In this document: positions 26,362 through 34,872 of the stretch, piece by piece
Position numbering within the stretch: the stretch's first letter is position 1
Layout: each line of letters starts with the position of its first letter
Assembly: GCA_965217195.1 (NCBI GenBank)
Contig: CBDCHL010000005.1
Span: forward strand, 1,550,001 to 1,614,000
Source of the DNA: UBA6623 sp965217195
Lineage (GTDB): Bacteria; Acidobacteriota; Terriglobia; Bryobacterales; UBA6623
Length of the DNA stretch: 64,000 nt
Direction: 5' to 3'
Made by a program: the position numbers and the translations under genes
The notes under the pieces: generated by a model
Database searches by the model: none
Seen by the model: the letters and a program-made list of their open reading frames with translations, nothing else
What the model was told of the DNA's origin: nothing

Positions 26362-26559
26362 TTACTCGGCCGGCTTATAGTCTGGTCCCGTTGTTGTCGG
26401 GTCCCCGATCACGCAGATGGTCGACTGCACACAAATATCGCCCAGGTCGACAACCTGCCCCGGCGAAAGGGTTGTTACCGTCGCTTCAGCTGGGAAGAAG
26501 AGAGCGCCGCCGACACCGCACGAGAGGTTCACCGTATTCGAGTTGATCGTAGTGAAATT
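26362..26559 (-). pseudogene. Protein-like extension past the amber stop of the metalloprotease gene
   Basis: Directly after the TAG stop of the metalloprotease gene (complement of 26560-26562), and in the same frame, 65 more codons run to TAA (complement of 26362-26364) with no further stop. They read like secreted protein: NFTTINSNTVNLSCGVGG, ALFFPAEATVTTLSPG, QVVDLGDICVQSTICVIGDP. Composition, balanced residues and two cysteine pairs argue that this is the original C-terminus. Either the TAG is a recent nonsense mutation (or base error), or a fraction of ribosomes read through it. Confidence 0.65.
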
Positions 26560-28629
26560 CTATCTCGCGGAGTAGAAAGGACTGGTGTTGCCGAACCAGT
26601 TGTACAAGAAGACATCCACTCGGTAGTCATCTCCGGGCGGCAAGTTCAGGACGAACGACCCGTCGGGGGTCAGCGGCGCGTCGATGGGGCGATATTCAGA
26701 GTAACTCAAAGTATCCACGCCGTCAGGGGCAAACGGGGAAGCACAGGCCGGATCGGCGATACAGGCGGCATCTCCGCAGTCCGTGTCACCGTTGCAGTCG
26801 TTGTCGATGCCGTCTGAGCAGTCCGTCTCGGTCGGGTCACAGGGTGGCGCGCAGTCCGGGTCGGAGCCATCGGTCTGGCCGTCGCAGTCATTGTCGACTC
26901 CGTCACTGCAGTTCGTTTCCGTGCCGGGAGGCGCGCCGCAATCAGATGCGCAATTGCACGGATCCTCGCCGGCGTCGCACGTTCCATCGCCGCAAAAGGC
27001 CGAGCACGTCAGGTCATCGACGCACGCGAAACCTCCGTTCGTACAACGGGCGTCGCTGCAGTCGACTGGTCCCTCTCCCCCGGCACCCCCGATGTCGCCG
27101 GAACAGCAATAACGGTTCGCCGGTTTGCCGTTTTGCTTGCCGCGGCAATCGCTACAGCCGGTGCAGTCTTCGCCCGGCTCGCATATGCCGTTACCGCACG
27201 AGTCGCCGGGGGGGCAATCATTGAAGCAACTCGAGCAGTTTTCGCCCGATTCACAAGCCCCGTTGTTATTGCAGGACGCCGGGCAAGCCGGATCGGCGAT
27301 ACAGGCGGCATCTCCGCAGTCGGTGTCGCCGTTGCAGTCGTTATCTACTCCGTCGACACAGCTCGTTTCGGTCGTCTCACAACCCCCGGAACAACTCGGG
27401 TTGCCGCCGCAGTCGTCGACATCGTCACAGTCGACTAAGCCGTCGCAGTCGTCGTCTTTACCATTGGTACAACGCGAACCCACGCTTTCGGGTTTCGGCT
27501 TGCACATCGGGCCCATCGCGAACGACATGTCCTCGAACTCAAACGGGTTTGAGGAGAAGGAGCCGCCGGGGATGGGATTCGCTCGGACGCTCACTCCGGT
27601 AGCCGGTACGCTACACGCCGGACCGGCCGGGTCGCCGGCTTGTGGGTCCCGCATGATTCGTCCAGTGACCCGGGTAAGTCCCGCGGGATTCTGCGCCAAA
27701 CCATTGTTACGCGTATAAGTGCGAATCGCCGATGCTTTGTCGTCGAAGCGAAGGTCGCGCAGATTCGTAGTGTTGTCGATCGAGGGCACCATCGTCGCGT
27801 CATCGTCCGACCCGGGCTGGTCCGGAGAACTCGAGCTGATGACGAACCCCATGATGGTGTGCGCCAGTCCAATCCAATGCCCGATCTCGTGGGTTTCGAC
27901 CGCTTGCACATCGAGGCCTGGATCCGTCGGGTCGGTCGTTTCCGTTTTGAACCGCCAGTCATCAGCAAAGTCCATCCCGATGTCGGCGTCGATGATTGTT
28001 CCTTGCGCCAGATCGGTTCCCGACGGGACGTCGGGCAGGTCGATGCACACGCCCGTTGCACAGTCTGCACCGTCGATGACCAACCTTGAGCCGCTATTAC
28101 CACCGGCAGGCGCAACGGTAGTCGCGTCGACGATCAAAGCCGTTGACACCGTGCCCGCTAAAACACCGCCAACCGAGCCGAAGAAAGGGGGGGCTGTCTC
28201 CCAGGTGAATGCATGGATCCCATCCACTACTCCGATCTTTAGCCCGTCAGCACCCGGCGTGACCGTGGTGTTCCCCGCGTACGCGGTGACCGGGATGAGC
28301 GGCTGAGGCACTGAGGGGTCAACACTCAAGTCGGTGTTGATCGCTGCCCAAGTAGCAAACGCGGCCGTCACGGCGTTGATGAAATCCACCTCCACAACGG
28401 GCGCATTGGCTAAATCGTAATGCCAAGCGATGGCCGTATTGAAAGTGCCGTCGTAGTAGCGCTTATCCCAGAATTTATCGAACAAGACACCAAAGGGAGG
28501 TTCCTGATCCCCGTTCGGGACCTCGCTGTTGTCGCCTGCATGCAGGCTCGCGACGGGCCCAATCACGCCTGCTAGAAGGAGCAGGGCTATCGATGCCCCA
28601 GCCGTTGGCCGCAAGAATGATGTCCTCAT
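26560..28629 (-). CDS. Secreted matrixin-like zinc metalloprotease with Cys/Asp-rich repeats
   Basis: A secreted protein of 689 residues. A signal peptide (ASIALLLLAGVIGPVASLHA) is followed by a metzincin domain whose zinc site is HEIGHWIGLAH (His247, Glu248, His251, His257); the matrixin Met-turn was not certainly placed. From residue 390 on there are alternating repeats: calcium- or metal-binding MopE-like units (DGVDNDCNGDTDCGD and three relatives) and cysteine modules of the form CGNGICEPGEDCTGCSDC. The last 60 residues resemble a fibronectin-like cap (GSFVLNLPPGDDYRVDVFLY). The reading frame ends in TAG, but protein-like sequence continues past it. It is the second gene in an operon, 51 bases after a small secreted protein gene. 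Substrate unknown. Confidence 0.85.
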   Translation of the reverse strand: MRTSFLRPTAGASIALLLLAGVIGPVASLHAGDNSEVPNGDQEPPFGVLFDKFWDKRYYDGTFNTAIAWHYDLANAPVVEVDFINAVTAAFATWAAINTDLSVDPSVPQPLIPVTAYAGNTTVTPGADGLKIGVVDGIHAFTWETAPPFFGSVGGVLAGTVSTALIVDATTVAPAGGNSGSRLVIDGADCATGVCIDLPDVPSGTDLAQGTIIDADIGMDFADDWRFKTETTDPTDPGLDVQAVETHEIGHWIGLAHTIMGFVISSSSPDQPGSDDDATMVPSIDNTTNLRDLRFDDKASAIRTYTRNNGLAQNPAGLTRVTGRIMRDPQAGDPAGPACSVPATGVSVRANPIPGGSFSSNPFEFEDMSFAMGPMCKPKPESVGSRCTNGKDDDCDGLVDCDDVDDCGGNPSCSGGCETTETSCVDGVDNDCNGDTDCGDAACIADPACPASCNNNGACESGENCSSCFNDCPPGDSCGNGICEPGEDCTGCSDCRGKQNGKPANRYCCSGDIGGAGGEGPVDCSDARCTNGGFACVDDLTCSAFCGDGTCDAGEDPCNCASDCGAPPGTETNCSDGVDNDCDGQTDGSDPDCAPPCDPTETDCSDGIDNDCNGDTDCGDAACIADPACASPFAPDGVDTLSYSEYRPIDAPLTPDGSFVLNLPPGDDYRVDVFLYNWFGNTSPFYSAR

Positions 28630-28680
28630 TGCTTTTACCCTCGAAACTTTGGCAAGCGCTACCGACGAGCCCGTACCTGC

Positions 28681-29235
28681 TCAAGGAACGCCTCTAGGTC
28701 CCGGGCGGCCGCGGGTGTCAACGATGCTCTGCCCGCTGGATGGGTCCGTTTTGACCTTGACTAGACCGGCAAATAACCCGTAGGTCAGGAAAGAGGAGCC
28801 CGGCCCGAACTGACTGCCGAAGAACACGACCTCTTCGCCGGTGCTGAACTTCGGGGCGCCGGCCCAGGTGCTGGCCACTATGCCTTTTGAGCCGCCGGGG
28901 ACAGCGATCGTGATTTGGTTCCGAGCGTCACCCTTGATCGTTTCTGAAACCAGCAAATCATAGAATGTGAAGATCTTCCTGTCGACCCAATCGGCTCGGA
29001 CAGCAGAGAGCGTGCCGCGAACGATCATGTCTGATTCAGCCACAGCTTGATCCAGATTGAGTCCGACACTTTCAATCGGTCGACCCTTACCTCGTCCTTC
29101 TGTCGGCCGATCCGCCGGCTGCGCCGACGCGGCCCCTTGCACAAGAAAGACAGCTACCAGAGCCACCGCGCCAACGAGGCAGCGTCTCAGAACGCAGCGT
29201 TGTCGCCCGATTCTCGAATTCTTAAGCAATGTCAT
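28681..29235 (-). CDS. Small secreted protein upstream of the metalloprotease
   Basis: A protein of 184 residues. ATG 29235 has CGGGAG ten bases ahead and begins a signal sequence (VGAVALVAVFLVQGAASAQ); the open frame extends further upstream without support. The mature part contains SDMIVRGTLSAVRADWVDRK, FYDLLVSETIKGD, ITIAVPGGSKG and GEEVVFFGSQFG. I recall this shape in small exported proteins encoded next to matrixins in soil bacteria, but I cannot name the family. It could be an inhibitor, chaperone or co-substrate for the protease; only the gene order speaks for that. Confidence 0.75.
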   Translation of the reverse strand: MTLLKNSRIGRQRCVLRRCLVGAVALVAVFLVQGAASAQPADRPTEGRGKGRPIESVGLNLDQAVAESDMIVRGTLSAVRADWVDRKIFTFYDLLVSETIKGDARNQITIAVPGGSKGIVASTWAGAPKFSTGEEVVFFGSQFGPGSSFLTYGLFAGLVKVKTDPSSGQSIVDTRGRPGPRGVP

Positions 29236-29495
29236 TGCCGAACTCCCGGTGGAACGCCCGAGCCGTGAAGTGAACGGTACGGGCCCCTTACAACTGTTGC
29301 ATCGCGTAGATGTCAAGTCAATAACTCCAGCGGACCAATTTTGTAGGACTTTGGTACTAGACCTCCGCTACTAGGAATCACCCCCTGCACGAATTGACAG
29401 TGGGCGCACGTGCTCAGGTCGGCCTCCGTCCGTGGCCCCCTTTCTGCTAAAGTCTTCGGGAGCCCGCCCAACGCGCGCCCCAAAGCGTCACATCT
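29236..29495. other. Divergent intergenic region
   Basis: Promoters for the metalloprotease operon and for the membrane-protein pair must lie here. No clear boxes, repeats or RNA structures were recognised. The frame of the left gene is open into it but carries no signal. Confidence 0.3.
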
Positions 29496-29993
29496 ATGTT
29501 GCTGGTTTCCTTCTTCGAATGGCTCGAAAATACTCCCGGCAGTATTGGGATCCGCGAGTCGATCCTCTTCTATCCTCTTGTCGAGACCTCGCACGTCTTG
29601 ACGCTGTGTCTGTTCCTGGGAATGATCGCGTTGTGGGATCTGCGGTTGCTCGGATTGGCATTCCGGAGCGTTCCCGTTTCCGAAGTCGGCGGGCGGTTGC
29701 TGCCGTGGGGATTGGCAGGTTTCGTGATGATGGTGATCAGCGGGGGGTTGCTGTTCTATTCCGGTCCCGTCCGTGCGTCGGGGAATATCTTCTTTCAAGT
29801 CAAAATGGTGATGCTGGCGTTGGCGGGCGTCAACGCCGTGGTCTTCCACAAGACAACGTACCGCCGCGTGGCGGATTGGGGCAGCGACATCAGAACGCCG
29901 CGGGAGGCTCGTGTCGCCGGGGCCCTGTCTCTAGTGCTGTGGTCCGGCGTTGTCGTGTGCGGAAGAATGCAGGCCTATAACTGGTTCGACTAG
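29496..29993 (+). CDS. DUF6644-like membrane protein (first copy)
   Basis: A membrane protein of 165 residues with four predicted helices. It starts FFEWLENTPGSIGIRESILF, then FYPLVETSHVLTLCLFLGMI, a helix with conserved WDLRLLGLAFR, and ends in a helix with a CGRMQAYNWF motif. The conserved start (short acidic/aromatic segment then ES-x(10)-H) suggests a haem or metal ligand at the histidine. Proteins of this family are known only from genome surveys. It is followed 11 bases later by a related gene, so the two probably form a heterodimer or a duplicated pair. Confidence 0.75.
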   Translation: MLLVSFFEWLENTPGSIGIRESILFYPLVETSHVLTLCLFLGMIALWDLRLLGLAFRSVPVSEVGGRLLPWGLAGFVMMVISGGLLFYSGPVRASGNIFFQVKMVMLALAGVNAVVFHKTTYRRVADWGSDIRTPREARVAGALSLVLWSGVVVCGRMQAYNWFD

Positions 29994-30004
29994 CAGGTTG
30001 CCGA

Positions 30005-30481
30005 ATGTCCTTGTTGGATTTCTTTGAGTGGTGCGAGGCCACGACGCTCGGTTTGGCGATTCGCGATTCGCTGTGGCTGTTTCCGGTCATCGAGTCGGTG
30101 CATTTGCTCGCTCTGGCTTTGCTGGGTGGGGCGGTCTTGGTCTTGGACTTGCGGATGTTGAATCTCGGGCTGCGTAGACAAGCCGTGGCCCGAATCGCCC
30201 GCGGTGCCCAGCCGTGGCTGATCGGCAGCCTCATCACGATGCTGGTGACCGGCGTCCTGCTGTTCCTCTCGGAGTCCATCAAGTGCTATTACAGCCCGCC
30301 GTTTTGGTACAAGATGGGGTTTCTAGCCACGGCGATTCTGTTCACGTTTACGGTTCGTCGCAAGATCTCCACAGCCGATGAGCAACGCGTCGGCCCCGTC
30401 TGGGGTAAACTGGTCGCGCTGGTTTCACTCGGGCTGTGGTTCGGAGTAGGATTTTCAGGCCGCTGGATTGCGTTCTACTAA
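30005..30481 (+). CDS. DUF6644-like membrane protein (second copy)
   Basis: A membrane protein of 158 residues, related to the preceding gene product. The start is FFEWCEATTLGLAIRDSLWL, then FPVIESVHLLALALLGGAVL and LDLRMLNLGLRR, the same pattern of an E-S-x-H helix and an LDLRxL loop, and it ends GFSGRWIAFY, parallel to CGRMQAYNWF in the sister. The pair would lie in the inner membrane. No cofactor is proven. The downstream region contains a broken oxidoreductase gene and is not part of a functional operon. Confidence 0.75.
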   Translation: MSLLDFFEWCEATTLGLAIRDSLWLFPVIESVHLLALALLGGAVLVLDLRMLNLGLRRQAVARIARGAQPWLIGSLITMLVTGVLLFLSESIKCYYSPPFWYKMGFLATAILFTFTVRRKISTADEQRVGPVWGKLVALVSLGLWFGVGFSGRWIAFY

Positions 30482-30507
30482 CTAAGTTTCATATCCCGAA
30501 ACAGAGC

Positions 30508-30535
30508 CCCGAGCGAAAACGACGGGCTGGGCTGA
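30508..30535 (+). repeat. Fragment resembling the 42.9-kb palindromic element
   Basis: The bases CCCCGAGCGAAAACGACGGG and the following GGGCTGAG resemble the arm of the inverted repeat at 42856-43044 (GAGCCCAGAGCGAAAGCGACGG). This suggests a second, solitary or eroded copy of the same interspersed element just upstream of a broken gene. Confidence 0.45.
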
Positions 30536-30556
30536 GAAGTGCCTCGGAGGCTAACC

Positions 30557-31351
30557 GTGGCGAACAAGAAAACCGTCTCGAGACGCCGATTTCTGAAAAC
30601 CACCCTGCAAGCCGGCGCCGCGGTCGGGGCGCCCCACATCGTCCCGAGCGCAGCGCTTGGGCTGGGCGGCGCGACGCCCCCAGTGACCGCATTTCCGTCG
30701 CCGGCCTCGGCATTGGCGGCCGCGGCGCGCGTGACCTGGAATCCTTTCTGAGTCAAAAGGACGTCCAATTCCGCGCCATCTGCGATGTGCGCAACGAGCG
30801 CCGCGAGGCGATCAAATCGCGTGCCGACAAGCACCACGGCAATAACGACTGCGTGATGTACAGCGACATGAACGATCTATGGGCGCGAGACGACATCGAC
30901 GCCGTCTTGATCGCCACCGGCGACCGCCGGCACACCCTGCTCTCGATCATGACCGCCAGTCCGGCAAAGACGTCTATTGCGAAAAGCCCTGCTCGATGAC
31001 GGTGCAGGAAAGCCGTGCGCTGGCCGATGCTTATCACCGTTTGGGCCGTATTTATCAGGCCGGGACGCAGCGCCGCAGTGGTTCAAATTTCCAATACATC
31101 ATCAATCTCGCCAAGACCGGCAAACTCGGTAAGCTGCACACGCTTCACGCCAATGTGGGGCCGGGAGACTGCCGGCCTCCCAAGACGTCGCACGACTGGC
31201 TGGCTGCTGAACCGCTACTGCCCAAGCAGGTAGTGGATTGGGACCGCTGGTTGGGACCGTGTCCTTGGCGCCCCTACAATTCGCTCTACGTCCAGGGTCG
31301 CTGGGCGGGGCTACTTTGATTTTCACGGCGGCGGCATCCTCGAAATTCGCC
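30557..31351 (+). pseudogene. Broken Tat-exported Gfo/Idh/MocA oxidoreductase
   Basis: The gene begins at GTG 30557 with CGGAGG ahead and a twin-arginine signal (SRRRFLKTTLQAGAAVGAPH). The NAD(P) fold (RISVAGLGIGGRGARDLESF) is in another frame, the EKP region (GKDVYCEKPCSMTVQESRAL) in a third, and the segment YFDFHGGGILE needs a further shift. There are therefore at least three frameshifts, near 30695, 30955 and 31310. The C-terminal half of the enzyme is missing, and the sequence passes directly into a HEAT-repeat fragment. It cannot make a working enzyme. The intact relative at 24792-26144 shows what the full protein would look like. Confidence 0.85.
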
Positions 31352-31666
31352 AAAGCGAAAGCGTGCCAACGCCTCGCCGTGGTCGGAGACAAGAGCGCTG
31401 TACCTGCGCTCGCGACATTGCTCGCCGACCCGAAGCTGGCCCATTACGCCCGCCTCGGTCTCGAACCGATCCCCGACCCCGCCGTCGATGCGGTCCTTCG
31501 AGAAGCGCTGGGCAAGCTGGAAGGGGATCTGCTGATCGGGGTCATCAATTCCATCGGTCGTCGAAAAGATCCCAAGGCCCTCGACGCACTAGCCACGATC
31601 ATCCACGGCGGCGACGACAATGCAGCCGCAGCTGCCCGAGCCGCGCTCGGACGCCGCAGTCCTTGA
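31352..31666 (+). pseudogene. HEAT-repeat protein fragment
   Basis: This frame reads AKACQRLAVVGDKSAVPALA, then TLLADPKLAHYARLGLEPIP and RKDPKALDALATIIHGGDD, a HEAT-like helical repeat of the kind that follows PSD1 or oxidoreductase genes in this phylum. It has no start of its own and ends after about 105 codons at TGA 31664-31666. The upstream edge is fused to the broken oxidoreductase, implying a deletion that removed the end of one gene and the start of the next. Confidence 0.6.
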
Positions 31667-31718
31667 TCAGTGAAACGGGAACGGGGGCGGAAGTCGGTAT
31701 GGACGCGTCGGCGATGCT

Positions 31719-33752
31719 CTAGACTCGCTGCCGAATCCCAAGCGTCTTCGACAAGCTGCCCGTAACCAGCGCGGCGTATTGATTGACTTCTTCGTCGGTC
31801 AAGTTTTCGTCACCTTTTTGCCAGACCGCCCGCAGCAGCAAACTGTAGAAACCCTCGGACACTTGCCGGCCGCGGAAGATCTCGATCGGTTCCAGACGCA
31901 CGAGAAACTCTTGGCGCCCGATCGCCGCACAGACCTCCGAAAAGCTCACGCCTTCGGGCACGATCAGCGAAAAATCTCTGTATGACGCCGGAACACGGGC
32001 GGCCGGCTGGAACACGCGTTCGCGCAGCCCGGCGTCCCACAGGCGATCAAGTGCAATTTCCGCGATGAAAACGGGGCGGCGGATTTTGCGGTCAGCGGTC
32101 ACCTTGGCGTCGAGCGCCCCTAAGTAACCGACTGTCTTGCGGTCCGCCACAATGCACGCGGATTGCCCTGGTTGATAGTACTCGGGCACGCCGCCCGCCT
32201 CAAAAGCCGTCACTCCGAGTTGGAAATCGCCCAACAACCTTTCCACATCGGACTTCAGTTCGTAGAAATCAAACTCGATGCCGGCATCCCCCAGCGAAGG
32301 CCGACGCGCCATGCCGCAAGCGCCCAGCACCAACGTGGGCGGTTCACGGAAGCCGCCGTTTTCACTTCGGTAGAGTCGCCCGATTTCCATCAACTTGACG
32401 TCGGGTTCATTGCGGTTCAGATTCCACTCGAGCGCCCGAATCATCGTTGGCACGGCGGTATTGCGCATCACCGCCCAAAGTTCGGACACCGGGTTGCGGA
32501 TCGCCACGGTGTTGCCCTTGCCGAACTGCTTGGCTTCCTCCTCCCCGATGAACGCGTAAGCAACCGTCTCGTCATAACCAAGCGAGCGCAACACTGAGCG
32601 CGTCCGCAACTCTTGTGCCGCTTGTGGGGGCTCTTGGATCGTCGCCGCCGAGGAAGGCAGCGTCGTCGGCAGATGGTGGTATCCGTGGATGCGGGCGACT
32701 TCTTCGATGAGATCGATTTCGCGTTCGACGTCGAGCCGAAAAGACGGTGGCTGAACACCCCACCCTTCGTCGGTTTCCTCCACGGCAAACCCGAGCGCCG
32801 CAAGAATGCGCTCGACATCGGCGGTGGGAATATCCGAGCCGAGCACCCGGGAGATGCGTGCCGCGCGCAATTCGATCGAAGGCGGGTCGAACTGCTTCGG
32901 GTAAGCATCGATCACGCCCTCAAGAACGCCTCCCGAACTCAGCTGCCCGACCCAGTGCGCAATCCGATCCAACGCCCAAACCGTCGCCTCGACGTCCGCC
33001 CCACGCTCGAAGCGGTGAGACGCTTCGGTGTGCATTCCGAGGCGTCGCGAAGTACGGCGAATCGAGCCCGGCTCAAACCAAGCGGCTTCAAGCAGAACGT
33101 TGCGCGTGGAATCGGAGATTTCGGTTTCGATCCCGCCCATCACACCCGCCAGGGCAACGGCACGGGAACCGTCGGCGATCACGAGGCGATCGTCGTTAAG
33201 GTTACGGTCGAGCCCGTCGAGCGTCCGAAGCTCTTCTCCCGCGACAGCTCGCCGAACGATGATCTTCGACTGATCGAGCAAGTCGAGATCGAAGGCGTGC
33301 GTCGGATGGCCGGTCTCGAGGAGGACATAGTTCGTTAGGTCGGCGATGTTGTTGATGGAGCGCAGGCCGCATAGCTCAAGGCGTTTGCGAATCCAATCGG
33401 GCGAGGGCTTGATCTCGACGTCCAACAGGACCCGCGCCGAGTATCTCGCGCATAAGTCGGGGTCAAGAATTTCAACAGAAGCCCGGGACTCCGCCGCCTC
33501 CGCGATTTCTGAGACCTCGGAAATCGGCCGACGCAGAGGCCGATCAAAGATAGCGCTGATCTCGCGCGCCACCCCGAAATGGCTCAGCGCGTCGGGCCGG
33601 TTGGCGGTGACGTCCAGCTCGAAGACATGTTCGCCGTCCTCCTCTCGAATCGCATCGACCGCCAGCCCGGCCATCGTCAGGGCCTCGGCGGTTTCGGCGG
33701 GCGCCTCGGGAATATCGACGAAATCCCGCAGCCAACTGAGAAGAATTTCCAT
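31719..33752 (-). CDS. pheT: Phenylalanine-tRNA ligase beta subunit, short form
   Basis: A protein of 677 residues. It begins MEILLSWLRDFVDIPEAPAE, has the B3/B4 and B5 domains (FELDVTANRPDALSHFGVAR, GMHTEASHRFERGADVEATV) and the C-terminal anticodon-binding FDX-ACB domain (PASYRDFSLIVPEGVSFSEV). The E. coli subunit has 795 residues; the missing part is the EMAP/OB tRNA-binding domain that normally sits between residues 40 and 150. With PheS it charges tRNA-Phe as a heterotetramer. Its start overlaps the pheS stop codon by one base (TAATG), so translation is coupled. Confidence 0.96.
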   Translation of the reverse strand: MEILLSWLRDFVDIPEAPAETAEALTMAGLAVDAIREEDGEHVFELDVTANRPDALSHFGVAREISAIFDRPLRRPISEVSEIAEAAESRASVEILDPDLCARYSARVLLDVEIKPSPDWIRKRLELCGLRSINNIADLTNYVLLETGHPTHAFDLDLLDQSKIIVRRAVAGEELRTLDGLDRNLNDDRLVIADGSRAVALAGVMGGIETEISDSTRNVLLEAAWFEPGSIRRTSRRLGMHTEASHRFERGADVEATVWALDRIAHWVGQLSSGGVLEGVIDAYPKQFDPPSIELRAARISRVLGSDIPTADVERILAALGFAVEETDEGWGVQPPSFRLDVEREIDLIEEVARIHGYHHLPTTLPSSAATIQEPPQAAQELRTRSVLRSLGYDETVAYAFIGEEEAKQFGKGNTVAIRNPVSELWAVMRNTAVPTMIRALEWNLNRNEPDVKLMEIGRLYRSENGGFREPPTLVLGACGMARRPSLGDAGIEFDFYELKSDVERLLGDFQLGVTAFEAGGVPEYYQPGQSACIVADRKTVGYLGALDAKVTADRKIRRPVFIAEIALDRLWDAGLRERVFQPAARVPASYRDFSLIVPEGVSFSEVCAAIGRQEFLVRLEPIEIFRGRQVSEGFYSLLLRAVWQKGDENLTDEEVNQYAALVTGSLSKTLGIRQRV

Positions 33753-34828
33753 TACCGAAACTGGCTCAGAAAGCGCACGTCCCCTTGATAAAGGAGCTGA
33801 ATGTCGTTGATCTCGTATTTGCGCATCGCGATGCGGTCGATCCCCAACCCGAAAGCAAAGCCTTGGCAGCGCTCCGGATCGTAGTCAACCGCGCGGAAGA
33901 CGTTGGGATCGATCATCCCGCAGCCGAGCATTTCAATAAACCCGGTCTGTTTGCAAACCCGGCAACCGCTACCTCCGCAGCCTTGACAAGTTACATCCAT
34001 TTCGGCACTCGGTTCGGTGAATGGGAAGAAACTCGGGCGGAAACGCGTCTTGATCGAGGAGCCGAACAGTTTCTTGGCGAAATGATCGAGCGTCCCCTTC
34101 AGATCGCCGAATGTAATGTTTTCGTCTACCGCAAACCCCTCAATCTGGTGGAACATCGGGCTGTGCGTCGCATCCGCTGTGTCGTGGCGATAGACCTTGC
34201 CCGGCACCAAATAACGCAGAGGCGGTTCTTGGCTCTCCATAATGCGAATCTGCATCGGTGAAGTGTGCGTTCGCAGTAGGACCTGGTCTTCGATGAAGAT
34301 CGTATCCATCTCATCGACGGCCGGGTGATCAGGAGGGAAATTCAGGGCTTCGAAGTTGTAGTAGAAGGTCTCGATCTCCGGCCCCTCGGCGACGGAGTAC
34401 CCGAGCCCTTTAAAAATCGAGCAAATTTCCTCGACGACGATTCGTAACGGATGAACGGCCCCGATACGACGTTTGGGCCCCGGCAAGGTGACGTCGATCG
34501 CGGGCCGCACCAACTGAGCCTCGGCCAGCTCCTCGAGGGCCTTGGCCAAAGCCGACTCGAACGAGCGCTTCGTTTCGTTTTGCAAACGCCCGACTTGGGG
34601 TTTCAGCTCGCGGGGAGCCTTCTTGAGCCAGTTGTCGTTGACCGCCGCCAGCAAACCGTTCTTGCGGCCCAGCCAACGGTCGCGCAGCGCCTTGATGTCG
34701 TCTTCGGACGCTGCGGCGCCGCGTTCGACTTGAAACGCGTCGGTGATCGAAGCATAAAGGTTCTCGACGGTTGCTCCGGCCTCGAGCAACTCGGGCAGAG
34801 CCTGCTTCGCCTGGTCCTCAATAGCCAT
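33752..34828 (-). CDS. pheS: Phenylalanine-tRNA ligase alpha subunit
   Basis: A protein of 358 residues, the catalytic class II subunit. The N-terminal coiled coil is followed by motif 2 (MQIRIMESQEPPLRYLVPGK then VYRHDTADATHSPMFHQIEG), phenylalanine-binding FRPSFFPFTEPSAEMDV, a cysteine knuckle (CQGCGGSGCRVC) common in this subunit, and motif 3 (FGLGIDRIAMRKYEI). It lies between rplT and pheT in the usual translation operon. The gap to rplT is 44 bases. Confidence 0.97.
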   Translation of the reverse strand: MAIEDQAKQALPELLEAGATVENLYASITDAFQVERGAAASEDDIKALRDRWLGRKNGLLAAVNDNWLKKAPRELKPQVGRLQNETKRSFESALAKALEELAEAQLVRPAIDVTLPGPKRRIGAVHPLRIVVEEICSIFKGLGYSVAEGPEIETFYYNFEALNFPPDHPAVDEMDTIFIEDQVLLRTHTSPMQIRIMESQEPPLRYLVPGKVYRHDTADATHSPMFHQIEGFAVDENITFGDLKGTLDHFAKKLFGSSIKTRFRPSFFPFTEPSAEMDVTCQGCGGSGCRVCKQTGFIEMLGCGMIDPNVFRAVDYDPERCQGFAFGLGIDRIAMRKYEINDIQLLYQGDVRFLSQFR

Positions 34829-34872
34829 CGGGGAATGCGGAAAGGACGTGAATCTGCTTTCCGGCCTTCAGG

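Noticed and set aside
26341..26380. Possible terminator stem with repeated GGCCGGCT.
   Set aside because: The pairing is only six bases of a self-complementary word and no T run follows.
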